The notes: generated by a model not told the origin, from the sequence alone. Positions 34,044 to 43,796 are shown, counted from the first letter of the stretch. The stretch is DNA of 64,000 nt from Oscillospiraceae bacterium (GCA_017435565.1 JAFSEU010000024.1:1-64000); one strand, 5' to 3'. Numbers and translations: made by a program.

Positions 34044-36377
34044 ATGAAATTTGCAGACGGTTTCTGGCTTAATCAGCGTGGATATGAAGTTTCTTACGCA
34101 AACCAGGCTTATGAAGTGTCATATGACAAGAATTCACTTACAATTCTTGCAACACCTTCAAAAATCTACCACAGAGGAATGACTCTGGGCGGCCCCAACC
34201 TTGAAATCACATTTTCTTCATACGCAAAGGATGTTATCAAGGTAAGCATCGTGCATTATAAGGGCTTTAACGACAACGCACCCAAGTTTGAGCTTAATGA
34301 AGACTGCGGATATACCCCCACAATTAACGATTGCGAAAAATACTGCGAAATTATTTCAGGCAATACAAAGGCTGTAATTTCAAAGGAAGACTGGAGCGTT
34401 CAGTATTATTACGGCGAAAAGAAGCTTACAGGCGGCGCATGGCGTGCAACAACACTTATCAACGAAAGCCAGTTCCACGCACAGAAGCGACTTGATATGC
34501 AGGCAGATGATACGTTCTGGAGCTATCCTGCAGATGAGCACACTACATATTTAAGAGAACAGCTGACTTTAAGCGTTGGCGAGTGCATTTATGGCTTTGG
34601 CGAAAAGTTCACTACATTTGTAAAGAACGGCCAGACTGTTGAAACATGGAATTCTGACGGTGGCACCTGCTCTGAACAGAGCTATAAGTGCATACCTTTC
34701 TATGTGTCTTCAAGAGGCTACGGCGTATTTGTAAATGATTCCGATAAGGTTTCATACGAGGTTGCTTCCGATACAGTTTCAAAGGTATCATTCACAATTC
34801 CCGGTGAAAAATTGGAATATTTCATTATCGGTGGTGAGAACTTGACAGAGGTTCTTTCCAACTACACAACACTTACAGGCAAGCCTGCACTTCCTCCTGC
34901 ATATACATTTGGCTTGTGGCTTTCCACATCCTTTACTACAAATTATGATGAAGAAACAGTAACCTCGTTTATCGAAGGCATGGCACAGCGTGAAATCCCG
35001 CTGCAGGTGTTCCATTTCGACTGCTTCTGGATGAAGGAATTTGAATGGACAAACTTTGAATGGGATAAGCGCCAGTTCCCCGATCCTGAGGCAATGCTCA
35101 AGCGCCTTAAGGAAAGAGGTCTTTCCATCAGCTGCTGGATCAACCCCTATATTGCACAGCGTAGCGCACTTTTTGAAGAAGGTATGAAAAATGACTACTT
35201 TATCAAGAATCTTGATGGCAGCGTATTCCAGTGCGATATGTGGCAGCCCGGAATGGCAATTGTGGACTTTACAAACCCTGCTGCCTGCGAATGGTTCGGT
35301 TCAAAAATCAGAAAGCTCTGCGAAATGGGCGTAAACTGCATCAAGACAGACTTCGGCGAGAGAATTCCCACAAAGGTCAAGTATTTTGACGGCAGCGACC
35401 CGATTAAGATGCACAACTACTATACATATCTTTACAACAAGACTGTATTCAATGTTCTTAAAGATTTCTATGGCGAAAACGGTGCCTGCCTGTTTGCAAG
35501 AAGCGCAACCGCAGGCGGACAGCAGTTCCCCGTTCACTGGGGCGGCGACTGCTCGGCAGAATACAGCTCAATGGCAGAAACAATCCGTGGCGGTTTGTCG
35601 CTCTGTCTTTCGGGATTTGGCTATTTCAGCCACGATATCGGCGGATTTGAGGCTACTGCAACACCCGATATTTACAAGCGCTGGTGCGCATTCGGACTTA
35701 TGTCATCACACAGCCGTCTGCACGGAAGCACATCATATCGTGTGCCGTGGCTCTTTGATGAAGAAAGCTGCGATGTCCTCAAGTTCTTCACAGACCTTAA
35801 AGGCAAGCTGATGCCTTATCTCTTCAATCAGGCAGTAAAGACACATACTGTCGGCGTGCCCATGATGCGTGCAATGGTTATTGATTTTGCAGATGAGCCT
35901 GCTGCACTCTACTGCGATAAACAGTATATGTTCGGTGACAATCTGCTTATCGCTCCTGTTCTTTGCGAAGAAGGCGTTGCTGAATTCTATGTTCCCGAGG
36001 GCACATGGACAGACATCATCACAGGCGATACAGTTGAAGGCGGAAAGTATATCACAAGAAAGTGCGGATATATGGAAATTCCTGCATATGCAAAGCCTAA
36101 TTCAATCATCGGATTCGGCGATTTTAAGGGCAACTTTGAATATGATTATGTTGAAAATGCAGAGTTTGTTATTTACAATCTTGAAGATGGCAAGAGTGCA
36201 AGCACAAGCGTTTATGACAAAAATGTTGAAAAGGTGCTTGATATCGTTGCAAAACGCAGCGGAAACACAATTACCGTTGAGCACACCGTAACTGACAAGT
36301 CCTTCAGAATCAAGGTTGCAAACACCGATATCGTTGTAAACAGTGCCGCAAACGGCATCGTTACAATTGAGCTTTAA
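34044..36377 (+). CDS. yicI: GH31 alpha-xylosidase, YicI-like
   Basis: The 777-aa cytoplasmic enzyme is very close to YicI. The nucleophile is Asp436 in CIKTDFGERIPTKV, continuing KYFDGSDPIKMHNYY as in YicI; the acid/base is Asp502 in HWGGDCSAEY. This TDFGERIP form separates alpha-xylosidases from GH31 alpha-glucosidases. It removes the alpha-1,6-xylosyl group from xyloglucan oligosaccharides (isoprimeverose units), which fits the divergent GH74 gene. GAGGAGG precedes the ATG; the open frame upstream of 34044 includes the promoter and operator and is not coding. Confidence 0.95.
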   Translation: MKFADGFWLNQRGYEVSYANQAYEVSYDKNSLTILATPSKIYHRGMTLGGPNLEITFSSYAKDVIKVSIVHYKGFNDNAPKFELNEDCGYTPTINDCEKYCEIISGNTKAVISKEDWSVQYYYGEKKLTGGAWRATTLINESQFHAQKRLDMQADDTFWSYPADEHTTYLREQLTLSVGECIYGFGEKFTTFVKNGQTVETWNSDGGTCSEQSYKCIPFYVSSRGYGVFVNDSDKVSYEVASDTVSKVSFTIPGEKLEYFIIGGENLTEVLSNYTTLTGKPALPPAYTFGLWLSTSFTTNYDEETVTSFIEGMAQREIPLQVFHFDCFWMKEFEWTNFEWDKRQFPDPEAMLKRLKERGLSISCWINPYIAQRSALFEEGMKNDYFIKNLDGSVFQCDMWQPGMAIVDFTNPAACEWFGSKIRKLCEMGVNCIKTDFGERIPTKVKYFDGSDPIKMHNYYTYLYNKTVFNVLKDFYGENGACLFARSATAGGQQFPVHWGGDCSAEYSSMAETIRGGLSLCLSGFGYFSHDIGGFEATATPDIYKRWCAFGLMSSHSRLHGSTSYRVPWLFDEESCDVLKFFTDLKGKLMPYLFNQAVKTHTVGVPMMRAMVIDFADEPAALYCDKQYMFGDNLLIAPVLCEEGVAEFYVPEGTWTDIITGDTVEGGKYITRKCGYMEIPAYAKPNSIIGFGDFKGNFEYDYVENAEFVIYNLEDGKSASTSVYDKNVEKVLDIVAKRSGNTITVEHTVTDKSFRIKVANTDIVVNSAANGIVTIEL

Positions 36378-36392
36378 TTGAATAATATAAAA

Positions 36393-36425
36393 AAGAATCC
36401 ATCGACCAGAGGTCGGTGGATTCTT
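36393..36425. terminator. Terminator between GH31 and the M18 peptidase gene
   Basis: A 15-bp stem (36393-36407 / 36411-36425, one G-T pair) with a 3-nt loop. On the minus strand it is followed by a T-run, so it mainly ends the peptidase operon; it can also act on GH31. Confidence 0.85.
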
Positions 36426-36442
36426 GCTTTGTATCAGATCAG

Positions 36443-37843
36443 TCACACACCCATAAATGCGCAGAAGGTGCGATAGGTCATATAGACATCAAGTTTGGAG
36501 ACAATTTCAAACGGTGCGTGCATTGAAAGCACGGGAACACCTGCGTCGATGACCTCGAAATTGAGGTTTGCAAGATAAGCTGCAACCGTGCCGCCGCCGC
36601 CCATATCAACCTTGCCGAGCTCGCCTGTCTGCCAGATGATGCCTGCCTTGTCAAGAAGCGAACGGATTTCGCCGACAAATTCTGCCGAAGCGTCGGAAGT
36701 ACCCGATTTGCCCCTTGCACCCGTGAATTTTGTAATGACAACGCCTTTGTTAATGAATGCGGCGTTTCTGCGCTCGTTAACCTCGGGGAAAGTGGGGTCA
36801 AACGCTGCGTTTACATCCGCAGAAAGGCATTTTGTTGCTGAAATTACATCCCTGGGCTTTGCACCGAGAGCCTCCGCAATATCTGCAATGAAATATTTAA
36901 GATAAGCCGACTGCAATCCTGTGTTGCCGTCGCTGCCTGTTTCTTCCTTGTCGGTAAGAACAACGCAGGCGGTTTTCTGCGGACTCTCACAATCAAGAAT
37001 TGCCTTGAGAGCTGTATATGCGCAAACCCTGTCATCATGACCGTAAGCGCCGATCATACTGCGGTCAAAGCCGATGTCCCTTGCTTTGAATGCGGGAACA
37101 GCTTCAAGCTCGGCAGAGATAAAGTCATCTTCAACAATGCCGTATTTTTCGTTGAGAAGCTTGAGTATGTTAAGCTTTACAGCCTCGCTTGAATCGTCTG
37201 ATTTAAACGGGCGTGAGCCGATGAGAATGTTTAATTCCTCGCCCTTGATGCCCTGAGCTAAAGTACGCTTCATCTGGTCCTGTGCAAGGTGGGGGAGCAA
37301 ATCGGTTATGCAGAATACGGGTTCGTCATCATTTTCGCCGATGCACACTTCAACCTTTTCACCGTTTGCTTTGATGATTACACCGTGAAGCGCAAGCGGA
37401 ATAGTTGTCCATTGATATTTTTTGATTCCGCCGTAATAGTGTGTTTTGAAAAGCGCCATTTCACATTCTTCATAAAGCGGATTCTGCTTCAAATCAAGCC
37501 TGGGTGAGTCGATGTGTGCGGCGCACAGATTGATACCCTGTGATATATCCTGCGTGCCGATAACGGCAAGAATAATAGCTTTGCCACGGTTTATGCGATA
37601 AATCTTGTCGCCTGCATTCAGATTCATTCCGCTTTTGTATTCAACAAAACCGTTTTCCCTTGCCAATTTTTCGGAATACGAGCAGGCCTCGCGCTCGGTT
37701 TTGCCGAAATCAAGAAATTTTTTGTAATTCTCGCAAAAAGAATCGGCCTTGTTGATGTCGTCGTCGCAAAGCAACGCGCCGGCGTTTTTCTTTTCTGAGA
37801 AAAGTGATTTTTTCAGTTCTTTTACGTCAATTTCGTTACTCAT
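36443..37843 (-). CDS. M18-family aminopeptidase
   Basis: The 466-aa cytoplasmic metallopeptidase shows the M18 metal-site pattern: His in AAHIDSPRLDLK, Asp in YGHDDRVCAYTAL, Glu-Glu in TDKEETGSDGNTG, Asp in SADVNAAFDP and a C-terminal His in SMHAPFEIVSKLD. M18 enzymes are di-zinc exopeptidases that release N-terminal (often acidic or hydrophobic) residues. It follows coaE by 38 bp and probably closes the DUF951-prfA-tsaC-coaE operon. Confidence 0.95.
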   Translation of the reverse strand: MSNEIDVKELKKSLFSEKKNAGALLCDDDINKADSFCENYKKFLDFGKTEREACSYSEKLARENGFVEYKSGMNLNAGDKIYRINRGKAIILAVIGTQDISQGINLCAAHIDSPRLDLKQNPLYEECEMALFKTHYYGGIKKYQWTTIPLALHGVIIKANGEKVEVCIGENDDEPVFCITDLLPHLAQDQMKRTLAQGIKGEELNILIGSRPFKSDDSSEAVKLNILKLLNEKYGIVEDDFISAELEAVPAFKARDIGFDRSMIGAYGHDDRVCAYTALKAILDCESPQKTACVVLTDKEETGSDGNTGLQSAYLKYFIADIAEALGAKPRDVISATKCLSADVNAAFDPTFPEVNERRNAAFINKGVVITKFTGARGKSGTSDASAEFVGEIRSLLDKAGIIWQTGELGKVDMGGGGTVAAYLANLNFEVIDAGVPVLSMHAPFEIVSKLDVYMTYRTFCAFMGV

Positions 37844-37881
37844 AAATTCAATCGTCCTTTTCAGATTTTTATATATTTACA

Positions 37882-38493
37882 TTATGAAAAATTAGCCTGA
37901 TAATATTCCTTGACTCTGTCGGCAACCTCTTCTGTGACTTCTTTCAGAACCTTTTCACTCTTGTTGTTTTTTATAATAAAGTCGGAATTTTTCTTAAAAA
38001 AGTTTTCATCATGCTGGGAGTTTATGCGGTTCATTGCTGCTTCTGCTGTGAGATTATCACGTTCCATAATGCGTTTGAGCCTGTTGTGTTCCTTTGCGAT
38101 AACAGAAATTATAAGCTCGCAGAAATCATCGGCACGGCTTTCAAATAAAGTCGGTGCGTCGAGAAGAATCAGCCTTTCGCCCCTGTCGCCGCATTGTCTT
38201 ATTCTTTCCAGAATCTCGGCGGTTATGTACGGATAGCATATGCTGTTGAGCATTTCAAGCTTGTTCTTGTCAGAAAATACTATCTGAGCCATTTTTGTTC
38301 TGTCGTATTCGCCGTCGTCGGTGATAACCTTTTCCTTGAAGCATTCGCCGATTTCAGCAAGGCAAGGGCTTCCCTTCGCGGTCACATCACGGGCGATTTT
38401 GTCGGCATCTATAACGGCAAAGCCTTTGTTTTTGAAAAATTCGCATACCGTTGTTTTGCCGGCCCCTGTCTGACCCGTAAGCCCGACAACCAT
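37882..38493 (-). CDS. coaE: Dephospho-CoA kinase
   Basis: The ~203-aa P-loop kinase makes the last step of coenzyme A synthesis. It starts MVVGLTGQTGAGKTTVCEFF (Walker A), followed by DADKIARDV and the CoA-lid region DAPTLFES. The usual 'GLTGGIASGKS' reads GLTGQTGAGKT, with Gln and Thr where Gly and Ile are usual, but the P-loop is intact. ATG 38493 fits the family start; GTG 38514, with AGGCGG before it, is an alternative giving seven more residues. Upstream gene is tsaC. Confidence 0.9.
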   Translation of the reverse strand: MVVGLTGQTGAGKTTVCEFFKNKGFAVIDADKIARDVTAKGSPCLAEIGECFKEKVITDDGEYDRTKMAQIVFSDKNKLEMLNSICYPYITAEILERIRQCGDRGERLILLDAPTLFESRADDFCELIISVIAKEHNRLKRIMERDNLTAEAAMNRINSQHDENFFKKNSDFIIKNNKSEKVLKEVTEEVADRVKEYYQANFS

Positions 38494-38552
38494 CAAGCCT
38501 TCAAGACTGTTCACTCTCTCACCGCCTTTCAAACGAAATTCAGATAAATATG

Positions 38553-39581
38553 TTAATTCAGTGTGATTACTTTAAAGCCTGCCGCACGGATAAGCCTGTT
38601 GTAAACAGCAAGTCCGACGCCGCTTTTGGAGGGCGCGCGCACAAATGCACGCTTAGCGTTTAGCTCATCTGCTTTGCGCAGGCAAGCAAAAATCTGTTCG
38701 GCATTTTCTTTGTCGTTTGCGCCGTAAGTAATCGATTTAATGCCTGTTGTATTTATATCGCCGTCAAAAATCATAAGATAATCATTTTGTCCGGCGTTTA
38801 GTTTTGCATATTCAAAAAAAGCTTTTTCTGTGGATTCTACAAGAAAAACCTCACATTTTGGCGAATAATGCTTATATTTCATACCCGGAGAAGCCGCCCT
38901 TGCATTTTCATCCAATTCCTGCAGAACGTTTTTGTCAATGATAACCTTGTCGCAAAACGGCTCAAGGTCATCGGGTGTGATAAAACCCGGGCGCAGAATG
39001 CGTATATTGTTTCCCTCAAAGCAGATTACTGTGGATTCTACTCCTACCGAGCATTCGCCGCCGTCGATAATTGCGCTGATTTTGCCCTGCATATCATCAA
39101 AAACGTGCGCAGCACTTGTGGGGCTGGGCTTACCCGAAGTATTTGCCGAAGGTGCTGCCAAGGGCTTGCCGCTTTTTTTGATAAGGTCTAATGCAATTTT
39201 GCAGTCGGGCATTCTGATTCCGACCGTATCAAGACCGCCCGAGGTGACATCGGGAACGACGTCACGCTTTGGCAGAATAAGCGTCAGGGGCGCAGGCCAC
39301 AAAGCCTTCGCAATTTTCAAAGCGTTCGGCGGAATATCGTGGCATAGCGTAAAGATATCATCAAGCCGTGCAATGTGCACAATCAGCGGATTGTCTGCGG
39401 GACGGCCCTTTGCGGTAAATATTTTTTTTACGGCACTTTCGTTCAAAGCATCCGCCGCAAGACCGTATACGGTTTCGGTCGGCATACCGACGACTTCGCC
39501 GCTGCAAATCAGTTCTGATGCCGTATCAATGCCGTTTTTGTCAGCACAAAGCAGCTTTGTATTATATTTTATAGGCTCCAT
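38553..39581 (-). CDS. tsaC: L-threonylcarbamoyladenylate synthase (Sua5/YwlC type)
   Basis: The 342-aa enzyme has an N-terminal YrdC domain (GMPTETVYGLAADA, KGRPADNPLIVHI, APSANTSGKPSPT) and a C-terminal Sua5 domain (~215-342) joined by the usual linker (ASPGMKYKHYSP). It makes threonylcarbamoyl-AMP from Thr, bicarbonate and ATP for t6A37 of ANN-decoding tRNAs. Located after prfA, where it is found in many Firmicutes; prmC, which often follows prfA, is absent. Confidence 0.95.
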   Translation of the reverse strand: MEPIKYNTKLLCADKNGIDTASELICSGEVVGMPTETVYGLAADALNESAVKKIFTAKGRPADNPLIVHIARLDDIFTLCHDIPPNALKIAKALWPAPLTLILPKRDVVPDVTSGGLDTVGIRMPDCKIALDLIKKSGKPLAAPSANTSGKPSPTSAAHVFDDMQGKISAIIDGGECSVGVESTVICFEGNNIRILRPGFITPDDLEPFCDKVIIDKNVLQELDENARAASPGMKYKHYSPKCEVFLVESTEKAFFEYAKLNAGQNDYLMIFDGDINTTGIKSITYGANDKENAEQIFACLRKADELNAKRAFVRAPSKSGVGLAVYNRLIRAAGFKVITLN

Positions 39582-39610
39582 TGTCTGACTACCTTCTTTA
39601 TGATAAATAA

Positions 39611-40690
39611 TTAAACTTCATCGGCTTGTGCCGCCAGTTTTGCAGCCCTGTCGGCTGTTGCAAGAGCATCAAAAATTTCGTCTATATTACCGTTTAAGAT
39701 ATCCTCAAGGCGATAAAGCGTCAAGCCGATTCTGTGGTCGGTCATTCGTCCCTGCGGATAGTTGTAAGTTCTTATGCGCTCACTCCTGTCGCCGGTACCG
39801 ACCTGAGCCTTTCGCTGACCTGCGATTTTTTCGTCCTGTTCGCGCTGCTTTGCTTCAAAAAGGCGTGAACGCAGAATCTTCATTGCACGGTCCTTATTCT
39901 TATGCTGACTGCGTTCGTCCTGGCACTCGACAACAACGCCTGTGGGCAGGTGAGTGATTCTTACAGCGGATTCGGTTTTGTTGATGTGCTGGCCGCCTGC
40001 ACCGCTTGAACGGAACACGTCTATTTTTAAATCGGTCGGGTTGATTTCAAGCTCGACCTCGTCGGCCTCGGGCAGAACCGCAACAGTAACCGTTGATGTG
40101 TGAATACGCCCCTGCGATTCGGTTTCGGGCACACGCTGAACACGGTGAACGCCGCTTTCAAACTTCAATCTTGAATATGCGCCCTCGCCGGTTATCGAAA
40201 AGCTGACTTCCTTAAAGCCGCCGAGCTCGGTTTCATTTGAGTTTAATATTTCAAGCTTCCAGCGCTTTGCCTCGCAGTACATTGAGTACATTCTGAAAAG
40301 CGAATGTGCAAAAAGCGAAGCTTCTTCGCCGCCTGCACCGCCTCTGATTTCGACAATGACGTTTTTGCTGTCGTTAGGGTCGCTCGGCAGAAGCAGCAAT
40401 TTAAGCTCCTCGCTTAAAAACTCGCATTTTTCCTTGGCTTCTTCAAGCTCGCTCTGCGCAAGCTCTTTAAGCTCACGGTCGCCGCCTGAATTCTCGAGCA
40501 ATTCCTTTGCGTCTTCAAGATTCAGCTGAGCTTTTTTATATTCTCTGTATTTTTCAACAACAGCTTCAAGTGATTTGTATTCCTTCATCAACGCCTTATA
40601 CTGCTCGTTGTCGGAAACAACTTCCGGGCACGAGAGCTTTTCGCTGATTTCCTCGAAGCGCTGTTCGGTAAGTTTCAGTTTTTCAAACAT
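39611..40690 (-). CDS. prfA: Peptide chain release factor 1
   Basis: The 359-aa factor reads UAG and UAA stop codons. It has the peptide-anticodon region (ending [15 protein letters not shown]) and the catalytic GGQ in [17 protein letters not shown], with the RF1-type C terminus ([17 protein letters not shown]). It follows the small DUF951 gene by 33 bp. Confidence 0.97.
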   Translation of the reverse strand: MFEKLKLTEQRFEEISEKLSCPEVVSDNEQYKALMKEYKSLEAVVEKYREYKKAQLNLEDAKELLENSGGDRELKELAQSELEEAKEKCEFLSEELKLLLLPSDPNDSKNVIVEIRGGAGGEEASLFAHSLFRMYSMYCEAKRWKLEILNSNETELGGFKEVSFSITGEGAYSRLKFESGVHRVQRVPETESQGRIHTSTVTVAVLPEADEVELEINPTDLKIDVFRSSGAGGQHINKTESAVRITHLPTGVVVECQDERSQHKNKDRAMKILRSRLFEAKQREQDEKIAGQRKAQVGTGDRSERIRTYNYPQGRMTDHRIGLTLYRLEDILNGNIDEIFDALATADRAAKLAAQADEV

Positions 40691-40723
40691 AAAATCTGTC
40701 TTTCTTCGGGATAGAATATATTT

Positions 40724-40909
40724 TTAACTTTCGTTTCTTTCGATTTTTTTGATGCTTTTTTCAATGTTGCTTCGCGAGCTCATAAATACACGTTCGCATT
40801 TTTCGCACGAAAGCTTGAAATCCGCACCTGAGCGCAGCACAATCATACGGTTGCAGCCGCACGGATGAGGCTTTTTCATTATAAGTACATCACCGATTCT
40901 GACATCCAT
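40724..40909 (-). CDS. DUF951 family protein
   Basis: The 61-aa protein reads MDVRIGDVLIMKKPHPCG, then NRMIVLRSGADFKLSCEKCE, the pattern of DUF951 (YyzM-like) proteins. Two cysteine pairs (CGC, CEKC) suggest a small metal-binding fold. ATG 40909 has AGGGG 9 nt upstream. It leads the prfA operon behind a promoter at 40958-40986. Function unknown. Confidence 0.88.
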   Translation of the reverse strand: MDVRIGDVLIMKKPHPCGCNRMIVLRSGADFKLSCEKCERVFMSSRSNIEKSIKKIERNES

Positions 40910-40957
40910 TTTCAACAGCCCCTTATAAACTTGTTAAAAAAATCGCCGATTAGTTCT

Positions 40958-40986
40958 ATAATATCACAAATTGCCGCCAAATGCAA
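40958..40986 (-). promoter_or_regulatory. Sigma-A promoter of the DUF951-prfA-tsaC-coaE-peptidase operon
   Basis: Minus strand TTGCAT (40981-40986), 17 bp, TATTAT (40958-40963). Confidence 0.75.
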
Positions 40987-41100
40987 GATTTACTTATATA
41001 TATTTTATATTTTCGGACAAAATATACATTAAACGGTTTTGTGCTGCTTTCTAAACCATTATTTTTCATAAACTGCATGGGAGGAAACGAAGATATTGAT

Positions 41101-41424
41101 ATGAATACAATTATAACAGCAGGCTTTGAAAGCTTTGAAAATGCTGACAGAGCTCTTAGCGAAATACGCAGAATAAATCCAGGCATATACTGCGATGAAA
41201 CTACTGCGCAGAATACAGGTTTTTTGAATTCGCCGCCGTTTGTCGTGCCGATTGCCCCCGATTATTTCAGAATATATCCTGTGGCAAACAACGATTATCA
41301 GACAGAGGATGCAGGCAGCGCCAAGCTTAATATTATGGCTGACAGCAAGTATCAAGGCGCAATTGAAAGGGTGATTCGTCACCACAGGGGAAGCATTGAG
41401 AACAGAGCAAATCTTGCACAGTAA
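41101..41424 (+). CDS. Small hypothetical protein
   Basis: The 107-aa soluble protein begins MNTIITAGFESFENADRALSE, a beta-alpha start resembling ferredoxin-like stress-protein domains, followed by a Pro-rich middle (NSPPFVVPIAPDYFRIYP) and a basic end (RVIRHHRGS). No family is recognised. The ATG at 41101 is uncertain: GGGAGG at 41079-41084 is 16 nt away, and ATG 41077 in the same frame has no ribosome site. It stands alone between two minus-strand operons and ends in a strong terminator. Confidence 0.65.
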   Translation: MNTIITAGFESFENADRALSEIRRINPGIYCDETTAQNTGFLNSPPFVVPIAPDYFRIYPVANNDYQTEDAGSAKLNIMADSKYQGAIERVIRHHRGSIENRANLAQ

Positions 41425-41428
41425 AAAA

Positions 41429-41464
41429 GCAGAGCAAAGGATTTTTGTCCTTGCTCTGCCTTTT
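41429..41464. terminator. Bidirectional terminator
   Basis: GCAGAGCAAAGGA / TCCTTGCTCTGC (one bulged A) with a TTTTT run after it on the plus strand and A-run before it; it serves the small hypothetical gene and the oxidoreductase operon. Confidence 0.9.
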
Positions 41465-41467
41465 TAA

Positions 41468-41995
41468 TTATTCGTAATCGTAGCCGATTTTCATAGCCTC
41501 GATGTTTTTATCGATAAGGTGTGCTTTAGATGCGGGAATGCATTTTTCAAGACCCTTTCTGATTTCATCGAAGGTGAAAAGTCCTGTTTCTTTGATAAGC
41601 TTGCCCATAAGAATAACGTTTGCACTCAAATTGTGCTCGCTTGCAAGCTGTGAAGCAGGAACGTAGTAGCAGTCGATATCGGTTCTTTCGCACTTTTCGT
41701 CAACCATTGTGCTGTCGATAAATGCCTTGCCGCCGGGCTTTACAGTACCAATAAACTTATCAAACGAGGGGATATTCATTGCAACAAGATAATCAGGTGT
41801 TGTAATCAGCGGAGAGCCGATAGGCTCATCAGAGATACATACCGAGCAGTTTGCCGCACCGCCGCGCATTTCGGGACCGTATGAAGGAAGCCACGAAACC
41901 TCTTTATCGGCGATAAGTCCGCAATATGCAAAGGCTTTGCCGCTGAACAGAATACCCTGTCCGCCGAAGCCTGCAAAAAGAATTTCACTTGTCAT
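41468..41995 (-). CDS. 2-oxoacid:ferredoxin oxidoreductase, gamma subunit
   Basis: The 175-aa protein has the POR/KOR gamma pattern: FAGFGGQGILFSGKA at the start, SWLPSYGPEMRGGAANCSV, and a late NVILMGKLIKETG. It assembles with the alpha, beta and delta subunits encoded directly upstream to oxidise a 2-oxoacid to acyl-CoA while reducing ferredoxin. The start touches the beta stop. Confidence 0.93.
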   Translation of the reverse strand: MTSEILFAGFGGQGILFSGKAFAYCGLIADKEVSWLPSYGPEMRGGAANCSVCISDEPIGSPLITTPDYLVAMNIPSFDKFIGTVKPGGKAFIDSTMVDEKCERTDIDCYYVPASQLASEHNLSANVILMGKLIKETGLFTFDEIRKGLEKCIPASKAHLIDKNIEAMKIGYDYE

Positions 41996-42741
41996 CAGAA
42001 TTTTACCTCCTTATCTGCATATACACCCAAAGGATAGTAAGGAATCATTTCGTCCTGCAAACGCTTGATTGCGTCAACGGGAGAAAGGCCCCAGTTTGTC
42101 GGGCAGGTTGAAAGAACTTCAACAATAGAGAAGCCCTTCTTGTCACGCTGGTTTTCAAATGCCTTGCGGATTGCCTTTTTAGCTTCTCTGATGTGGGGAA
42201 CGCTGTCTACGGCAACGCGCTGAGCGAGAGCCACGCCATCGAGAGTGGAAAGCATTTCGCATACTCTTACGGGGAAACCTGCGAGTTTCGGGTCACGACC
42301 GAAGGGGGTTGTTGTGGAAACCTGACCGGGAAGTGTTGTGGGCGCCATCTGACCGCCCGTCATACCGTAAATTGTGTTGTTTACGAAGATAACAACAATG
42401 TTTTCGCCTCTGGTTGCGGCGTGAACGGTTTCACAGGTACCGATTGCGGCAAGGTCGCCGTCGCCCTGATATGTAAATACAAACTTATCGGGCTGTGCAC
42501 GCTTAACACCTGTTGCGACAGCCGGAGCGCGTCCGTGAGGCGCTTCAATCATATCGCAGTTGAAATAATTATATGCAAAAACGCTGCAGCCTACGGGGCA
42601 AACGCCGACAGTATCGCCTTCGATACCCATTTCGTCGATAACCTCGCAGACAAGTCTGTGGATAATGCCGTGAGTACAGCCCGGACAGTAGTGCAGTCTG
42701 ATATCGGCAAGTGATTTCGGTCTTTCAAATACAACAGCCAT
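41995..42741 (-). CDS. 2-oxoacid:ferredoxin oxidoreductase, TPP-binding beta subunit
   Basis: The 248-aa protein carries thiamine pyrophosphate. It has YCPGCTHGI, the pyrophosphate/Mg motif beginning YQGDGDLAAIG and ending VNNTIYGMTGGQ, and cysteines CPGC and CPVGC that may hold an Fe-S cluster. The MTGGQMAPTT segment is typical of VorA/KorB-type enzymes. It shares end bases with both neighbours, indicating tight coupling. Confidence 0.94.
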   Translation of the reverse strand: MAVVFERPKSLADIRLHYCPGCTHGIIHRLVCEVIDEMGIEGDTVGVCPVGCSVFAYNYFNCDMIEAPHGRAPAVATGVKRAQPDKFVFTYQGDGDLAAIGTCETVHAATRGENIVVIFVNNTIYGMTGGQMAPTTLPGQVSTTTPFGRDPKLAGFPVRVCEMLSTLDGVALAQRVAVDSVPHIREAKKAIRKAFENQRDKKGFSIVEVLSTCPTNWGLSPVDAIKRLQDEMIPYYPLGVYADKEVKF

Positions 42742-43796
42742 TACTCAATACCTCCAAGCTTTTTGATTTGTGCAAGAACCTCGGCAGGTGTGGGAATTAC
42801 GCCGCCTGTTCTTCCGAAGAATTCAACATTCTTCTTGCATTCAACAGCCAGTTTTACATCGTCAACCATCTGACCGGTGCTCATTTCAACACAAAGAATA
42901 GCCTTTGCATTTTCTGTTGCGTTCTTGATGATTTCAGACGGGAAGGGCCATAAGGTCTTAGGTCTGATAAGACCGGCCTTGATACCTTCTGCTCTTGCAA
43001 GATTTACAGCGGATTTACATACTCTTGCGGTCGCACCGTATGCTGTGATGATATATTCCGCATCGTCAGTCATATAGGTTTCGGCATCGGGCAAAGTTGC
43101 CTTGATTTCGTCATATTTTTTATATCTTTCGACAACAGTGTTTTCAAGGTCGGTAGCTTCGATATAAAGGGAATTGATGATGTTGTGTTTACGCTCGTTC
43201 TTGTGACCGTTTGCAGCCCAGGGCTTTTCAATGGCTTCCGATTTCTGCTCGGGGAACACAACGGGCTCCATCATCTGACCGAGAAGACCGTCGGAAAGAA
43301 GCATTGCGGGCATTCTGTATTTATCAGCCATATCAAATGCATAGCTTACCATATCAACAACTTCCTGTACGGAAGAGGGAGCAAATACGAGAACGTGGAA
43401 GTCGCCGTGTCCGAGTCCCTTTGTTGCCTGCCAGTAGTCAGCCTGCGAGGGCTGAATTCCGCCAAGACCGGGGCCGCCTCTCTGAACATTGATGATAACG
43501 CAGGGCAGATCGCTTCCTGCGATGTATGAAATACCTTCGGATTTAAGGCTGATTCCGGGTGAGGATGATGATGTCATAGCTCTTACGCCTGTTGAAGCGG
43601 CGCCGAGAACCATATTGATTGCGGCGATTTCAGACTCTGCCTGAAGGAAAACTCCTCCCGAAGCGTTCATACGCTTTGCCATATATTCCGAAAGCTCGGT
43701 CTGCGGTGTAATTGGGTATCCGAAGAAGCATTTACAGCCGCATCTGATGGCAGCTTCAGCCAGAGCTTCGTTACCCTTCATAAGTTTCTTTTCCAA
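42741..43796 (-). CDS. vorB: 2-oxoacid:ferredoxin oxidoreductase, alpha subunit (VorB-like)
   Basis: The 351-aa subunit shows FFGYPITPQTELSEYM, the glycine-rich SSSSPGISLKSEGI, INVQRGGPGLGGIQP and the end FFGRTGGVIPTPAEVL. The last motif is common in proteins annotated as 3-methyl-2-oxobutanoate:ferredoxin oxidoreductase VorB, so branched-chain 2-oxoacids are the likely substrates, though 2-oxoglutarate cannot be excluded from sequence alone. Order is delta-alpha-beta-gamma, as in other Clostridia. Confidence 0.93.
   Translation of the reverse strand: MEKKLMKGNEALAEAAIRCGCKCFFGYPITPQTELSEYMAKRMNASGGVFLQAESEIAAINMVLGAASTGVRAMTSSSSPGISLKSEGISYIAGSDLPCVIINVQRGGPGLGGIQPSQADYWQATKGLGHGDFHVLVFAPSSVQEVVDMVSYAFDMADKYRMPAMLLSDGLLGQMMEPVVFPEQKSEAIEKPWAANGHKNERKHNIINSLYIEATDLENTVVERYKKYDEIKATLPDAETYMTDDAEYIITAYGATARVCKSAVNLARAEGIKAGLIRPKTLWPFPSEIIKNATENAKAILCVEMSTGQMVDDVKLAVECKKNVEFFGRTGGVIPTPAEVLAQIKKLGGIE

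Noticed and set aside
38932..39588. 218-codon plus-strand open frame
   Set aside because: Antisense shadow of tsaC.
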